From IMG/VR virus record IMGVR_UViG_3300045999_006432, positions 1 through 33,871 of that record: a DNA stretch of 33,871 bases; one strand, written 5' to 3'. This DNA is from a virus. Shown one piece after another: positions 11,045 through 20,303 of this stretch. The notes beneath the pieces were generated by a model. That model was given only the letters and a program-made list of their open reading frames with translations, was not told the DNA's origin and did not search any database. Position 1 is the first letter of the stretch; every line of letters begins with the position of its first letter. Position numbers and translations under genes: made by a program.

Positions 11045-13921
11045 TCAATTACCATTCGTAAAGCGGATGTTATTAATTCTCAATGTTTGAGGCGCTACGA
11101 TTACCGGATTATTTAGGCTGACTATCACAAAGCTTGTGCAGCCGTTGGCATCGGTTACCGTGAAGGTATGGATACCTGCTCCGCGTGTAAATGTACCTGT
11201 CCCGGTATAGACTCCGGTTCCTCCGGTGGCTGTTACCACCACAGAGGTGGTGCCTCCTACCGTGCTGATGGTTCCGGCGGTTGCGGCAGCAACAAGCTCG
11301 GTCGGTTGAGTGACGGTAATGGTGCAGCTACCAATAGCACCTACGGCATCGGTCACACTAAAGGTATAGGTACCAGCAGAGCGGATAAAGCTTCCGGTAT
11401 TGTTATAAGGCCCGGTACCACCTGATGCGCTGACGGTAATGGTGCTGGTTCCTCCGTTACATAGGATTGGCGTAGATGAGCAGGTAACGACTATTGGGGA
11501 TGGATTTGTAAGCGTGCGGGTAGTGGTAGCGGTACATCCGTTGGCGTCGGTTACCGTGAAGGTGTACGTACCAGCTGTGCGGCTGAAGGTCCCGGTACCG
11601 CTATAGGGGGCAGTCCCCCCGGAAGCGGTTACCACTATGTTGGCCGAGCCGCCTACGGTGGTAATCGTTCCGGCTGTATTGCTTGCCACCAATGCGCTCG
11701 GTTGTGATATAGTTACGTTGCAGCTGCCTGTCTGGCCGTTGGCATCGGTTACGGTAAAGGTGTAGGTCCCGGCAGTTCTGCTGAATGTTCCGGTACCGGT
11801 AAGCGGAGGCGTTCCTCCTGAACCTGATACGGTCACCGTGCTGCTGCCTCCATTACAAGCGATGGCACTTGCGCTGCATGATACGGTCGGCGGATTAGAT
11901 CCAGCCGGGCCGTTATCGAAAAAGATGTTTCCGTAATAGGCCGGAATCGTTGCAGAATTATTGTAAGTGTTTCCTCGGTAGTCTCTTTTCTGCCTTCCGG
12001 TAAAAGTGTACGTGCTAGGCGTTGCGGTTGCGTTGTATTGGAACTCTGGGGTAGATGCTGAAATCCTTATGGAATTTGTGTCTTTAGTGCTAAAAGTCCT
12101 CCAGTTTGATAATTTAGCTGGGAAAGGCAACCCGGCAACACTATAACTTGAAACGTAAAATGGAGATTGAACCGAATCTGAATAAAAGTTATTATTCATT
12201 ATGCCAATATTACGAACATCCGTTTGTTGCTGCGCTACACTTACACCACCCTGTGATTGCCAATAAAAAGCTTTATTTGTTTCTTTCCAATTAGAGCCAT
12301 TCGCCATCGAATTTACATAAAAACAATTTCCTGTAATTGTGTTATTTGATGGCTTTGGTGTTACAGGTATTGAAGGGCTCCAGTCGCTCATTTGAAATGC
12401 TACTGGGAAACCAAAAATAATACTGTTAGTAAAAGATATATTTCTCGGGTTATTAAAAAGAACTGCTGCATCATCGTATGTTCCTATTGCATCCCATTTT
12501 GAATTCTGGCTATTGCTACTTAAAGCAACTACATTGCTATCAATAGTAACATTTGCAGTACCTCCGTCCATGTATAAAGGGTAAAAAGCAGTGGCATATT
12601 CGCCGGGCATTCCGTATAAAACTTTCCCGTTATTTACAATAACATTTCTTTTGACTTGTTTATTAGTGAAATTATCTTGACCATTTCTTTCCCATGTATA
12701 AATGCCGCCTCCGTCGTTCTTATTTATACAAACATTGCTTACTACATTTTCCCTGATGTTAACATTGCTTCCGTTGAATTTTATTCCATTGTAAGAGATA
12801 GAATCTACAATATTGTTTCTGCATGTAACTCCAGCGCTTGTTTGCAATGCAATACCGATACCTTGATCATTTTGATTTCCTCCCATCCCATCGAGATTGC
12901 TTATGGCCTTAACCTGATTACCTTGAATAGTTCCACTATTTGCCATCCATATCCCATTGCTTCCGATATCACGAATTAAATTATTTAAGATAGTTGTTGA
13001 ACTACCGTTAATTTGTATGCCCCAATATCCTATAAATCGTACATAACTATTTTTCAAAACAAAGCTACCTCCAGATGATATTACTCCGAATCTGTTGCTT
13101 CCTTGAATATCAAGGTTCTCGATTGTAACGCTTGAGGCGGTAACATTTACAACCGTGTCAAATATAGAAGCTTTAATAACTGCAGTAGGTGAAACCGTGC
13201 TATAAATTGTAACCGCTTTTGTTGATGAATTAAAATGCCATTCATTTGCAGTTGTTAAAGTTGCGATGTGGCTTTGTACGAAAAATCCAAAGTTCCCAGA
13301 ACCTTCTGCAATTCCGTATAATCCAGCAGGATTACTGCAAGTAAATGTATTCCCTGATTGCCCGGTTATTGGCATTACGTCAAGATTGTAGTTGTTTTTG
13401 CGTAGTACAAGTTCCCCCCCAACAAAAGATGTTGGTATTGCTGAAGTTGACAATACATTTACCGTAGATGAAGCTGCAAGACTGTTTGAATAGGTAAGCC
13501 ATCCACCTGCATTATCTGCGTAATCAGGATATCTACCTTTCCTTACCATTATCCCATTGATAGTAACGACATTAAGGTAGCTTTTCGGCGAAGCCGTTCC
13601 CGCACTCCATAGGTTGGTACCTGCGCTTGCCCATCCGGCCAATGTCTTAAATCCGGTAATTATTGGCAAGTTCCCAGAACCGTAAGCTCCTACGATAACT
13701 CCTGCTTTGCTTATTGTCAATGCACCGAAGAACTCCCCACCACGCTGGAATAGAACAGAATCCCCGGCAACAAGGATACCCATGCTCGAGTTAACCTTTG
13801 CAATGGATGCCCACGGCGCAGCGATAGTTCCAGCCGCGGCATCGCTTCCGGAATTGCTGATATAGTAATTCGTTGCCAATAATTGTATCGGCAAAAACAA
13901 TAAGGCTAATAGGTATTTCAT
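11045..13921 (-). CDS. Secreted-type beta-helix tail protein/depolymerase with SprB-like repeats
   Basis: The 958-residue protein starts with a signal-peptide-like segment (MKYLLALLFLPIQLLA). Residues about 18-45 (YYISNSGSDAAAGTIAAPW) resemble the lead of pectate-lyase-type parallel beta-helix proteins. Residues about 250-620 show short repeated strand turns (TIENLDIQGSN, ILNNLIRDIG, CRNNIVDSISYNG) expected for a right-handed beta-helix. Residues 677-939 are four SprB-like repeats in A-B-A-B order. A receptor-binding or glycan-degrading spike is likely; no catalytic residues were identified. Beta-helix DNA is A+T-richer than repeat DNA, suggesting mosaic origin. The start overlaps the upstream stop as ATGA. 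Confidence 0.75.
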   Translation of the reverse strand: MKYLLALLFLPIQLLATNYYISNSGSDAAAGTIAAPWASIAKVNSSMGILVAGDSVLFQRGGEFFGALTISKAGVIVGAYGSGNLPIITGFKTLAGWASAGTNLWSAGTASPKSYLNVVTINGIMVRKGRYPDYADNAGGWLTYSNSLAASSTVNVLSTSAIPTSFVGGELVLRKNNYNLDVMPITGQSGNTFTCSNPAGLYGIAEGSGNFGFFVQSHIATLTTANEWHFNSSTKAVTIYSTVSPTAVIKASIFDTVVNVTASSVTIENLDIQGSNRFGVISSGGSFVLKNSYVRFIGYWGIQINGSSTTILNNLIRDIGSNGIWMANSGTIQGNQVKAISNLDGMGGNQNDQGIGIALQTSAGVTCRNNIVDSISYNGIKFNGSNVNIRENVVSNVCINKNDGGGIYTWERNGQDNFTNKQVKRNVIVNNGKVLYGMPGEYATAFYPLYMDGGTANVTIDSNVVALSSNSQNSKWDAIGTYDDAAVLFNNPRNISFTNSIIFGFPVAFQMSDWSPSIPVTPKPSNNTITGNCFYVNSMANGSNWKETNKAFYWQSQGGVSVAQQQTDVRNIGIMNNNFYSDSVQSPFYVSSYSVAGLPFPAKLSNWRTFSTKDTNSIRISASTPEFQYNATATPSTYTFTGRQKRDYRGNTYNNSATIPAYYGNIFFDNGPAGSNPPTVSCSASAIACNGGSSTVTVSGSGGTPPLTGTGTFSRTAGTYTFTVTDANGQTGSCNVTISQPSALVASNTAGTITTVGGSANIVVTASGGTAPYSGTGTFSRTAGTYTFTVTDANGCTATTTRTLTNPSPIVVTCSSTPILCNGGTSTITVSASGGTGPYNNTGSFIRSAGTYTFSVTDAVGAIGSCTITVTQPTELVAAATAGTISTVGGTTSVVVTATGGTGVYTGTGTFTRGAGIHTFTVTDANGCTSFVIVSLNNPVIVAPQTLRINNIRFTNGN
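11105..11893 (-). repeat. Four SprB-like coding repeats, order A-B-A-B
   Basis: The units are A1 11699-11893, B1 11501-11698, A2 11303-11500 and B2 11105-11302. A units carry two Cys (CNGG and GSC) and end in Q-P; B units begin with L-V-A and end with DANGCT and N-P. All share a core GGT-x(8)-F-x-R-x-AG-x(2)-TF-x-VTDA. The pattern suggests a two-repeat unit was duplicated. Similar repeats occur in the gliding adhesin SprB of flavobacteria. Confidence 0.8.
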
Positions 13922-14328
13922 TTGTCCCAGTTTTGCAGTCCCAAGCCAAATTCCTTAATAATATCATGAACCTTTACAGGTTGATTCTCACCCATATTAT
14001 TGAAGAAATCGTATTGGCCAATGTAATCGGTAGTATCATCAATGCTTGCCGGGTCTATCGGATGGCCTGTTATGGGATTTACCGGGACATCGTTGGTGGC
14101 TATTTGCTCTTTAGAATAAGATGGGATTATGTCTGATAAGTTAGCCCCATAAGTGCCATTCCCATTTGAAGCATAATGCGTAACGGTCCACGATATGCTG
14201 ACCTGTTTTGTGTTCATGTTATAGATGAGCGCGAATAGCACGGCTTTGCGCTTTATTGTCGTTCCTTCGATTTTTACATCTGGAATCTCGAGAACGATAT
14301 CGACCGGGTTTGTTGGGAGTTGTGGCAT
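13918..14328 (-). CDS. Hypothetical structural protein between two fibre genes
   Basis: The 136-residue protein begins MPQLPTNPVDIVLEIPDVKIEG, has a beta-rich first half (KRKAVLFALIYNMNTKQVSISWTVTHY) and a polar tail. It lies five bases after the fibre gene upstream and overlaps the beta-helix gene by four bases. A fibre connector or chaperone is plausible by position; no motif identifies it. Confidence 0.65.
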   Translation of the reverse strand: MPQLPTNPVDIVLEIPDVKIEGTTIKRKAVLFALIYNMNTKQVSISWTVTHYASNGNGTYGANLSDIIPSYSKEQIATNDVPVNPITGHPIDPASIDDTTDYIGQYDFFNNMGENQPVKVHDIIKEFGLGLQNWDK

Positions 14329-14333
14329 AGTAT

Positions 14334-17042
14334 TTATCTTGGCGTGGTAAATTTTTGTCTTATTCGTATGTAATCAATCAATGCAGTTCTGGCCGTAGTT
14401 CCGTTGGATTTCAATATAGTGGCAGCAGGAGTTAAATTGCCAGTTGGTATGTTATTGGTTTCCGTTTTGACCAAAGCTCCATTAATATAAAAGTTCACAC
14501 TTGTCCCTGCGGCATTAACCTCAAAGCGTAGGCGATACCATCTACCAGCGGTTACAGTTGAATCCGTAGTGGTATAGGTTCTTGTACTTGCATTTGAGCA
14601 TACAACTTGCCATCTGCCTATCGCTGCGCTACCAGTAGTTGCCCCGGCTGAATCGTACAAAAAATAAATTGCGTTATTCGCAGTAGTAACTCCGCTTCCA
14701 CTAAAACCTGTGGAAAATGCAAATGTCTGTGCGCTGGATGATAAAGTAGGTATCTGAACATCAGATTCAAATATTATTTTTCCACCTCCTACAATAAGTG
14801 TACTGACCGCATTACCATCTGATAATATAGCTGCTCTTCCAGTAGCACTTGTTGACGTACTTAACTGCAAAATGCCGGGTCGGTTGCTGATAGGAGTAGC
14901 AGCGGAAATCGCACCACCTGTCAGGTTATTTTGAAAAATAAATCCATTCCCAGTACTTGCAATTGGATAAGTTAAAAAATCCTCCATTGCCATCATACCA
15001 TTTGAAGTAAGCCAATTTTGGTCAGTACTCCACCATCCGAAATCTTGCGTGAAAGTACAATTGGCATCATAAGTCGTATTGTAAATTTGTGTTCCTAATG
15101 CCGGGTTAGACATAGCATCCATTGCAGCTTGAGTCATTGCTGTGATGCCTACATTTTGCCACCTATTTCCGTTATATTGATTGACTATTGAATCGGTTGT
15201 ATTCCATACCATTAACCCGGTAGCCGGACTGCTTATGGCGTTGCGTTGTGTAGTTGTCATGCGGGGGATTAGCAACCCTCTATTTGTGGATGTCAAATCA
15301 AGCAAAGCAGTTGAAATCGGAGTTGATGTTCCTGCGGTATTTGAAATTCTAACTGCGTTTCCGGTCATGTCGACAGTATATCCAGAGTCTATATTTGTAA
15401 CACCTATCTGCCCCATCTTTATATTTCCGTTTGCAAAGATGGTAAATGGATTCCGCTCGCCGGGATTAGAATAATCGTTTTTAACATTGAATAAATTTCC
15501 AGATGATTGCGCATTGTAATTACCGAAAATAAATCCTGCTGATGTAGAATTATTAGTAAAGCGAGGGCCTCCGTTTGTAGTGTATAATTGTGGATTGTTT
15601 GCCGTCATATAAACATCTCCATTACTTGGTCTTAAATCTATGTTACCATTTGAATTAGCAAATTTTAATGACCCTTGTGTCGATGTACCAAATCCTTCAT
15701 AATAAATACTACCGCTTTGGGCATTTCCGGTACTTCCGGTAGCAGAAAAATTTATAAAGTTTGAGCTTTGATCATTCCCTGCGGTTTTCTGATTTATAGT
15801 CAAGTTCCCGGTTGAATCAAGCACCATCCGCTCTACGTTGTTCGTCCTAAACCTTACCGAAGCATTGTTCGTACTTCCGAGAAATTTACCTGCATTTACA
15901 TCAGAGTTACCATTTGTTTTCCATGCCGGTATAGTTAATGTTGTAAGCACTTCAGATAGATTAGAATTTTCAGTATGCAAAGTAATATTTCTACCCCCGG
16001 GGATTACATAAACCCGAACGGCGATTCTATCCGTTGCTAAAAGTGTGGCAGTTGGTACTGGAATTGATGTAAAATATTGATCAACGGTTGTTGCATTTGT
16101 GATTGTTTCCGGGTTCGTACTTCCCGATGCTAACAAAGTAAAAGTTGAACCATCATATTTATAAACCTCGGCGTAAAATTGAGGACTGCCTCCTGAACTA
16201 TTTGCAGCAAAATAAAATTCCAAATTCCAATTTCCGCCCGGAATACCTAATACATTTGGATCGTTTGCATCGGTTATGAACGATGCGATATATCCATTTC
16301 CTTGTGCATTAGTTCTTGTGAAGTTTGTTCCTGCTCCGAATATGGGATTCTGGCTTAATTGGTAATAAGTTGTTCCACCGAATGTTCCTTGACTGATAGA
16401 GCCATTCAAATAAAAATTAATAGTGCCTGCTCCACCGCCGCCGCCGCCTCCAGTACCTACCGAATCCACAAAAGACTGCGCGAGATATATCGTATCGTTA
16501 TCAACCCTTACAGGATATTTGACGTAAAAAGTATCCGGCTGCGGGATAGCGGCGTAGATATTGGCACGCATGGTATCGCTCCGGTACTTCGTAAAATAGG
16601 TCAAAGAATCCGCGTTCTTAATGTACGAATATAAATTCGCACGCATCGTATCACTCCTATACTTCGTAAAATAGACAGAACTATCCGTTGACACAATGCT
16701 TGCGTAGATATTCGCACGCATCGTATCCGCCCGGTAGACTGTGAAGAAAATCGTACTATCGGCAGTACCTCCTCCGCCGCCACCTCCGGTCCCCAGCTTT
16801 ACCCAGCTCGAACCAGTATAAACATAGACCGAACTATCGGATTTCTGATAGCGTATCTGCGCCGTGTCACGCCCTCCGGTTATATTGCGCAGCGCAGAAA
16901 TCCCGATGGGAATGGTCAGCACCGAGTCTATCAGCATCCGCTTCACCGGACCATAGCCTGCCTGTGGCATAGCCTGGTAAACCTGCGCATCGGTCCTGAT
17001 TGCGCAGAAAAAGAAAGCGAGTATGATTAAGGCGTAGCGCAT
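14334..17042 (-). CDS. Secreted-type modular tail fibre
   Basis: This 902-residue protein begins with a signal-peptide-like segment (MRYALIILAFFFCAIRTDA). Residues about 62-83 have the YTGSSWVKLG motif; about 94-170 hold three repeats of roughly 27 residues with core YRSDTMRANIY. Two seven-glycine linkers (GTGGGGGGG, near 85-92 and 197-205) separate modules. Residues about 580-640 carry RGLLIPRMTTTQRNAIS, a motif of Bacteroidota tail fibres, and the C-terminus (about 835-880) has a concanavalin-like GRWYRLRFEVN...VNFYINGALV pattern. A host-recognition fibre is likely. DNA beyond the second linker (below about 16430) is A+T-richer than before it, suggesting module exchange. Confidence 0.72.
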   Translation of the reverse strand: MRYALIILAFFFCAIRTDAQVYQAMPQAGYGPVKRMLIDSVLTIPIGISALRNITGGRDTAQIRYQKSDSSVYVYTGSSWVKLGTGGGGGGGTADSTIFFTVYRADTMRANIYASIVSTDSSVYFTKYRSDTMRANLYSYIKNADSLTYFTKYRSDTMRANIYAAIPQPDTFYVKYPVRVDNDTIYLAQSFVDSVGTGGGGGGGAGTINFYLNGSISQGTFGGTTYYQLSQNPIFGAGTNFTRTNAQGNGYIASFITDANDPNVLGIPGGNWNLEFYFAANSSGGSPQFYAEVYKYDGSTFTLLASGSTNPETITNATTVDQYFTSIPVPTATLLATDRIAVRVYVIPGGRNITLHTENSNLSEVLTTLTIPAWKTNGNSDVNAGKFLGSTNNASVRFRTNNVERMVLDSTGNLTINQKTAGNDQSSNFINFSATGSTGNAQSGSIYYEGFGTSTQGSLKFANSNGNIDLRPSNGDVYMTANNPQLYTTNGGPRFTNNSTSAGFIFGNYNAQSSGNLFNVKNDYSNPGERNPFTIFANGNIKMGQIGVTNIDSGYTVDMTGNAVRISNTAGTSTPISTALLDLTSTNRGLLIPRMTTTQRNAISSPATGLMVWNTTDSIVNQYNGNRWQNVGITAMTQAAMDAMSNPALGTQIYNTTYDANCTFTQDFGWWSTDQNWLTSNGMMAMEDFLTYPIASTGNGFIFQNNLTGGAISAATPISNRPGILQLSTSTSATGRAAILSDGNAVSTLIVGGGKIIFESDVQIPTLSSSAQTFAFSTGFSGSGVTTANNAIYFLYDSAGATTGSAAIGRWQVVCSNASTRTYTTTDSTVTAGRWYRLRFEVNAAGTSVNFYINGALVKTETNNIPTGNLTPAATILKSNGTTARTALIDYIRIRQKFTTPR
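16532..16763 (-). repeat. Three tandem YRSDTMRAN repeats in tail fibre
   Basis: Three copies of a unit of about 26-28 codons with core F-T-x-Y-R-x-D-T-M-R-A-N-x-Y lie between the two glycine linkers. The DNA copies differ mostly at third positions, so the repeat is under protein-level constraint. Such repeats may form a trimeric shaft. Confidence 0.75.
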
Positions 17043-17455
17043 GCGTCAAATTCTCTTTGTGTATTAAAATTAATGTTCATAGAAACCCCCGCCAGGTAGT
17101 CCTCGTACTTATCGGATATCTTGTTAATCGTTATCAGGTCATCGATATAATAATCTCTCCGGGTGGCCTTTAACATTTGGATGATATCCTCGGCAATCTG
17201 CCACTGATCGCTGATTACATCGGTTTCGAACTCGGCCTCCTGCCCGGCCTTGTCAAGAAAAAAAAACTGCACCGTGTAAACTTGCTGCCGTCCATTGGCT
17301 AGGCTACCGCTGACCAAATCAAAGCAGCAGACCGGTAGCGGTGGGTCGCTATCTCTTTTCAGCCACTCGGCTACTGACGTGTGTTTTGCCGTCTTTATCA
17401 TTCCGTGACTTGCCAAGATTGCATCGATTTCCTTTATTAGTTGGTTGTAGGTCAT
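17027..17455 (-). CDS. Putative head-tail or tail-completion protein
   Basis: This 142-residue protein starts MTYNQLIKEIDAILASHGMI and combines an N-terminal helix, a central strand region (PVCCFDLVSGSLANGRQQVYTVQFFFLDK) and a helix with IAEDIIQMLKATRRDYYI. Size, fold pattern and position directly after the connector gene fit tail-terminator or neck proteins; this is inference from context. It overlaps the start of the fibre gene by 16 bases. Confidence 0.55.
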   Translation of the reverse strand: MTYNQLIKEIDAILASHGMIKTAKHTSVAEWLKRDSDPPLPVCCFDLVSGSLANGRQQVYTVQFFFLDKAGQEAEFETDVISDQWQIAEDIIQMLKATRRDYYIDDLITINKISDKYEDYLAGVSMNINFNTQREFDACATP

Positions 17456-17493
17456 GGAATTTTACCTTTTCAATCAGTTTCCTTTTATACATA

Positions 17494-18285
17494 TTAACGA
17501 TATGTGAACGTAAATAGCTCGCCTGCGGTGGTAACGTCTCCGGTCGGCAGCGTTACCTGACTTCCCACGATTTGCAGGTAGGCCGTGTTGCTGGTTGCAA
17601 AGGTCGTAATTCCCTTAACCAATCCGCTTCGACTTGCGTTTATTACCATCTTACCAGATAGCTGCGCAACCGTGAACGTGCTCACTCCGGTATCCGGTAT
17701 CACCTCGATGGTCTGCGGAGCCGCTCCGGTTCCGCTCATGTTGAGGTTGCGCATTGTCGGCAGCTCATACTCCATGCCTAAAAATATCGGGCAGGTATAA
17801 GCTCGCAGCTCCGGGAAGATAACATCCAGGCCGTTACCGGTGTTGATATACTCGGAATATTGATGGTAATTTTCGCGCAGGTATTGAATCATCCGCTGGC
17901 AGTAATACTCGCCATGAGCCTTGTAGTGGCTGCCCAAAAGCTCGAGATCTGCCCGGCTTGGTGACTGCGACTCCTCTGCGGTCTTTTGCAGCACTCCTTT
18001 GCTGAAGAACTGGTAACCAAGTGCCACCGGAAGCATGCTCATGGTGTACCATACAAGCGCATCAGTGAGGTATTCATCTATAAGAGTAGTCTCGTTGCCA
18101 GAAAGGTTGCCTGCCTCTTTACCGGTCTGTAATCGCTTATAAAGCGTACTGCCGAGCGCAGGCTGAATGAACATGTCCTGCGCTACCTTGATATGCGGAT
18201 TAATCTGCTTATCATCGATGGCATCGGAGATCCCGGTGCGGCTCTTGATTAGCTCGCTTCCTATGAAAAGTATGTTTGCGCTCAT
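17494..18285 (-). CDS. Head-tail connector-like protein with C-terminal beta domain
   Basis: The first 165 or so residues are helical and contain ISDAIDDKQINPHIKVAQDMFIQPALGSTLY, which resembles Bacteroidota-phage connector proteins of the DUF6712/gp6 kind. Residues about 180-263 form a Thr/Val/Gly-rich beta domain (TIEVIPDTGVSTFTVAQL...), possibly a virion-surface decoration. It overlaps the portal stop by four bases. A neck protein binding the portal ring is the likely role. Confidence 0.68.
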   Translation of the reverse strand: MSANILFIGSELIKSRTGISDAIDDKQINPHIKVAQDMFIQPALGSTLYKRLQTGKEAGNLSGNETTLIDEYLTDALVWYTMSMLPVALGYQFFSKGVLQKTAEESQSPSRADLELLGSHYKAHGEYYCQRMIQYLRENYHQYSEYINTGNGLDVIFPELRAYTCPIFLGMEYELPTMRNLNMSGTGAAPQTIEVIPDTGVSTFTVAQLSGKMVINASRSGLVKGITTFATSNTAYLQIVGSQVTLPTGDVTTAGELFTFTYR

Positions 18286-20303
18286 TGCTTTTTCCTTCTA
18301 ATGATTAGCGATTTCCACTCATGACGGCATTGCGTATCGGTAAAGGTTCCGCGATTCCAGAATCCACCTACCCTATCCCACACGCTATATCCCAGCACCG
18401 AACTCATCTGCTCAATGTTCGACCTGCTCCAGACTCTTGTTTTTGCCAACTTTATCATTTCTTTACAAAACATCCGGGAAGGATGGTCGGTAGTATCACG
18501 CTCTGAAACCGGAACAATATCGCGCCATGCGTATGTGTATCGGATGACAAGCTCCGTAGCCTCTGGCTTATATTCTGCCACATTTCTCTCCTGCACATCA
18601 TAGACCGGAATCTTATCCGTTCCGATTTTCTGCGTGTTAATCTTCAGCACTTCAGCCTTGACGAGTCCATTGATTGCGGTCTCGATTACTTTGGTACTTT
18701 TATCCAAAGCCCTCGCGATGGCCTCTGTGTCGACCTTACCCTTGTCCTTTTTAATCAGGAAAATGATATTGCTTTCAAGTTCGTTCAGGTCTTTCTGCTC
18801 GGCGAAGTAGTTTACTTCCGATGCAGATTTAGTCTCCAAAACTTCGTAATCTGTGGAATCTTCGCTGAACTTTTCAAAGGCTGCGAGAAGCTCCATGTCG
18901 ATTTCAACCTGCGAAGCGAACTGGGCAGGCTCAGGGTCAAGCAGCAAGGCTATATCGCCATCGCTCAAGCCGAAGCCATTGCGCAGCATCATAGCTGCCT
19001 GCTCTCGTGTGAGGCTGCCTTTCTCGTACTTCCGCTTGATTCGCTCGAGCTGCTGGAACTGCCTTCCGGTCATCCCGGCGAGGTTGCTATTTATCTCTGC
19101 CGCCGTTGGTTGCGGTTGTGATGTCGTAGGAGCGTCATTAACGGCTTGTTTCCCATCGGAGGTAACTTGACCCGATTCAAGCGGCTGCTTGCCCATAATC
19201 TCACGGATTTCGTTCTGTGTGAGGTTGGCAGCTATGATTGTCTCGCTGAACTCAAACTTCAGCGGCTCGACCGGCTCGATGGTGTACTCTCCAGGAATCC
19301 CTATGATGGCAAAAAGCTCACCGAAATTCTCGTTGTGTGTCTCCTGCCTTTCCTGCACGTATGTGTTATTGAAAATCTCATAGGCATCGCGAAGCTCCGT
19401 CCTGCCTCCAAGCTGGCCCTCGGTCTTGATGCCCATTAGCGCAGGAGATACAATCTGATGCCCTGCGAAGATTTCCTGCTGGATCAGGTTATTGATGTTC
19501 GTGAAATCCTCCTTCGTAAGCATAGTCGTGGAAAGCGGCACTATATCAGCCGCATTGTCCTTCGACTTATTGAACATGATGACCACGCGATCCCCTTCAC
19601 TTCCGGTAAACTTTTTCTTAATCCCTTTCTCGATTGCAGCCTTATGCTCCTCTTGAGGCTCTCCGCCATTGAGGTTTATAAGAGTGCTTGCCGTAAAACC
19701 TTCCTTCGCATTACCCAGAACATGCCTTGAAACCTGCACATCACTGTCAATCATGTTTAGGGCAGCATAATATGACGGTAACGGATAAACATCGGAGAGT
19801 GGATTGTATTGTTTAACTGCGAGTATCTGCGAAGCCACTGCTTCAGCCGGATTGAAACTCGGATACATCCGCGCCTTTTCTTTGAAGCTTTGCCAATCAT
19901 TCTTAACATAGTATTCGGTCTGGTCTTTATTGCTTCTTACCTTATGGTATTCAATATGGAAAACGTCTTTAATCTGCCCGAGCAGATTGTAGATGACTTG
20001 AAGATAATAACCTCCATAAAGCTCATCATCCATGATGCATTTTTTCAAGATCTGGTTCCAACTTTCCCCGGCAGTATTAGCCTTAACCGGAACATCCTGG
20101 AAGCCATGGCCGAAAATGTACCCGACCTTGCTCTTGACGATGGCGCCATGTTTGGGTGACTCGTTGAAAAGGCCGAGGAGATAATTCGGGTAGTCGTTAT
20201 TAATGCCGAACTCGACTATATTCTTGGACTTGTTTTCCTTGAATATAGGCTGCTCCGCACGCGCGAATTTTATGCTGATAAGATTATTGTAGTTATTGTG
20301 CAT
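18282..20303 (-). CDS. Portal protein with extra C-terminal domain
   Basis: The first 400 or so residues look like a phage portal (FGINNDYPNYLLGLFNESPKHGAIVKSKVGYIFG; GGYYLQVIYN; VSRHVLGNAKEGF; LIQQEIFAGHQIVSPALMG). After a disordered Pro/Gln linker comes a helical region, a winged-helix-like segment (about 520-570) and a final domain with DHPSRMFCKEM, LGYSVWDRVGGFW and TDTQCRHEW, whose His/Cys spacing suggests a metal site. At 673 residues it is longer than a typical portal. The C-terminal part may be a fused minor-head or morphogenesis domain. It forms the dodecameric DNA gate (family knowledge). Confidence 0.72.
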   Translation of the reverse strand: MHNNYNNLISIKFARAEQPIFKENKSKNIVEFGINNDYPNYLLGLFNESPKHGAIVKSKVGYIFGHGFQDVPVKANTAGESWNQILKKCIMDDELYGGYYLQVIYNLLGQIKDVFHIEYHKVRSNKDQTEYYVKNDWQSFKEKARMYPSFNPAEAVASQILAVKQYNPLSDVYPLPSYYAALNMIDSDVQVSRHVLGNAKEGFTASTLINLNGGEPQEEHKAAIEKGIKKKFTGSEGDRVVIMFNKSKDNAADIVPLSTTMLTKEDFTNINNLIQQEIFAGHQIVSPALMGIKTEGQLGGRTELRDAYEIFNNTYVQERQETHNENFGELFAIIGIPGEYTIEPVEPLKFEFSETIIAANLTQNEIREIMGKQPLESGQVTSDGKQAVNDAPTTSQPQPTAAEINSNLAGMTGRQFQQLERIKRKYEKGSLTREQAAMMLRNGFGLSDGDIALLLDPEPAQFASQVEIDMELLAAFEKFSEDSTDYEVLETKSASEVNYFAEQKDLNELESNIIFLIKKDKGKVDTEAIARALDKSTKVIETAINGLVKAEVLKINTQKIGTDKIPVYDVQERNVAEYKPEATELVIRYTYAWRDIVPVSERDTTDHPSRMFCKEMIKLAKTRVWSRSNIEQMSSVLGYSVWDRVGGFWNRGTFTDTQCRHEWKSLIIRRKKQ

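Noticed and set aside
11105-11893. Repeat array as a CRISPR or non-coding satellite
   Set aside because: The period is about 66 codons, the frame is open throughout and the repeats are conserved at protein level.
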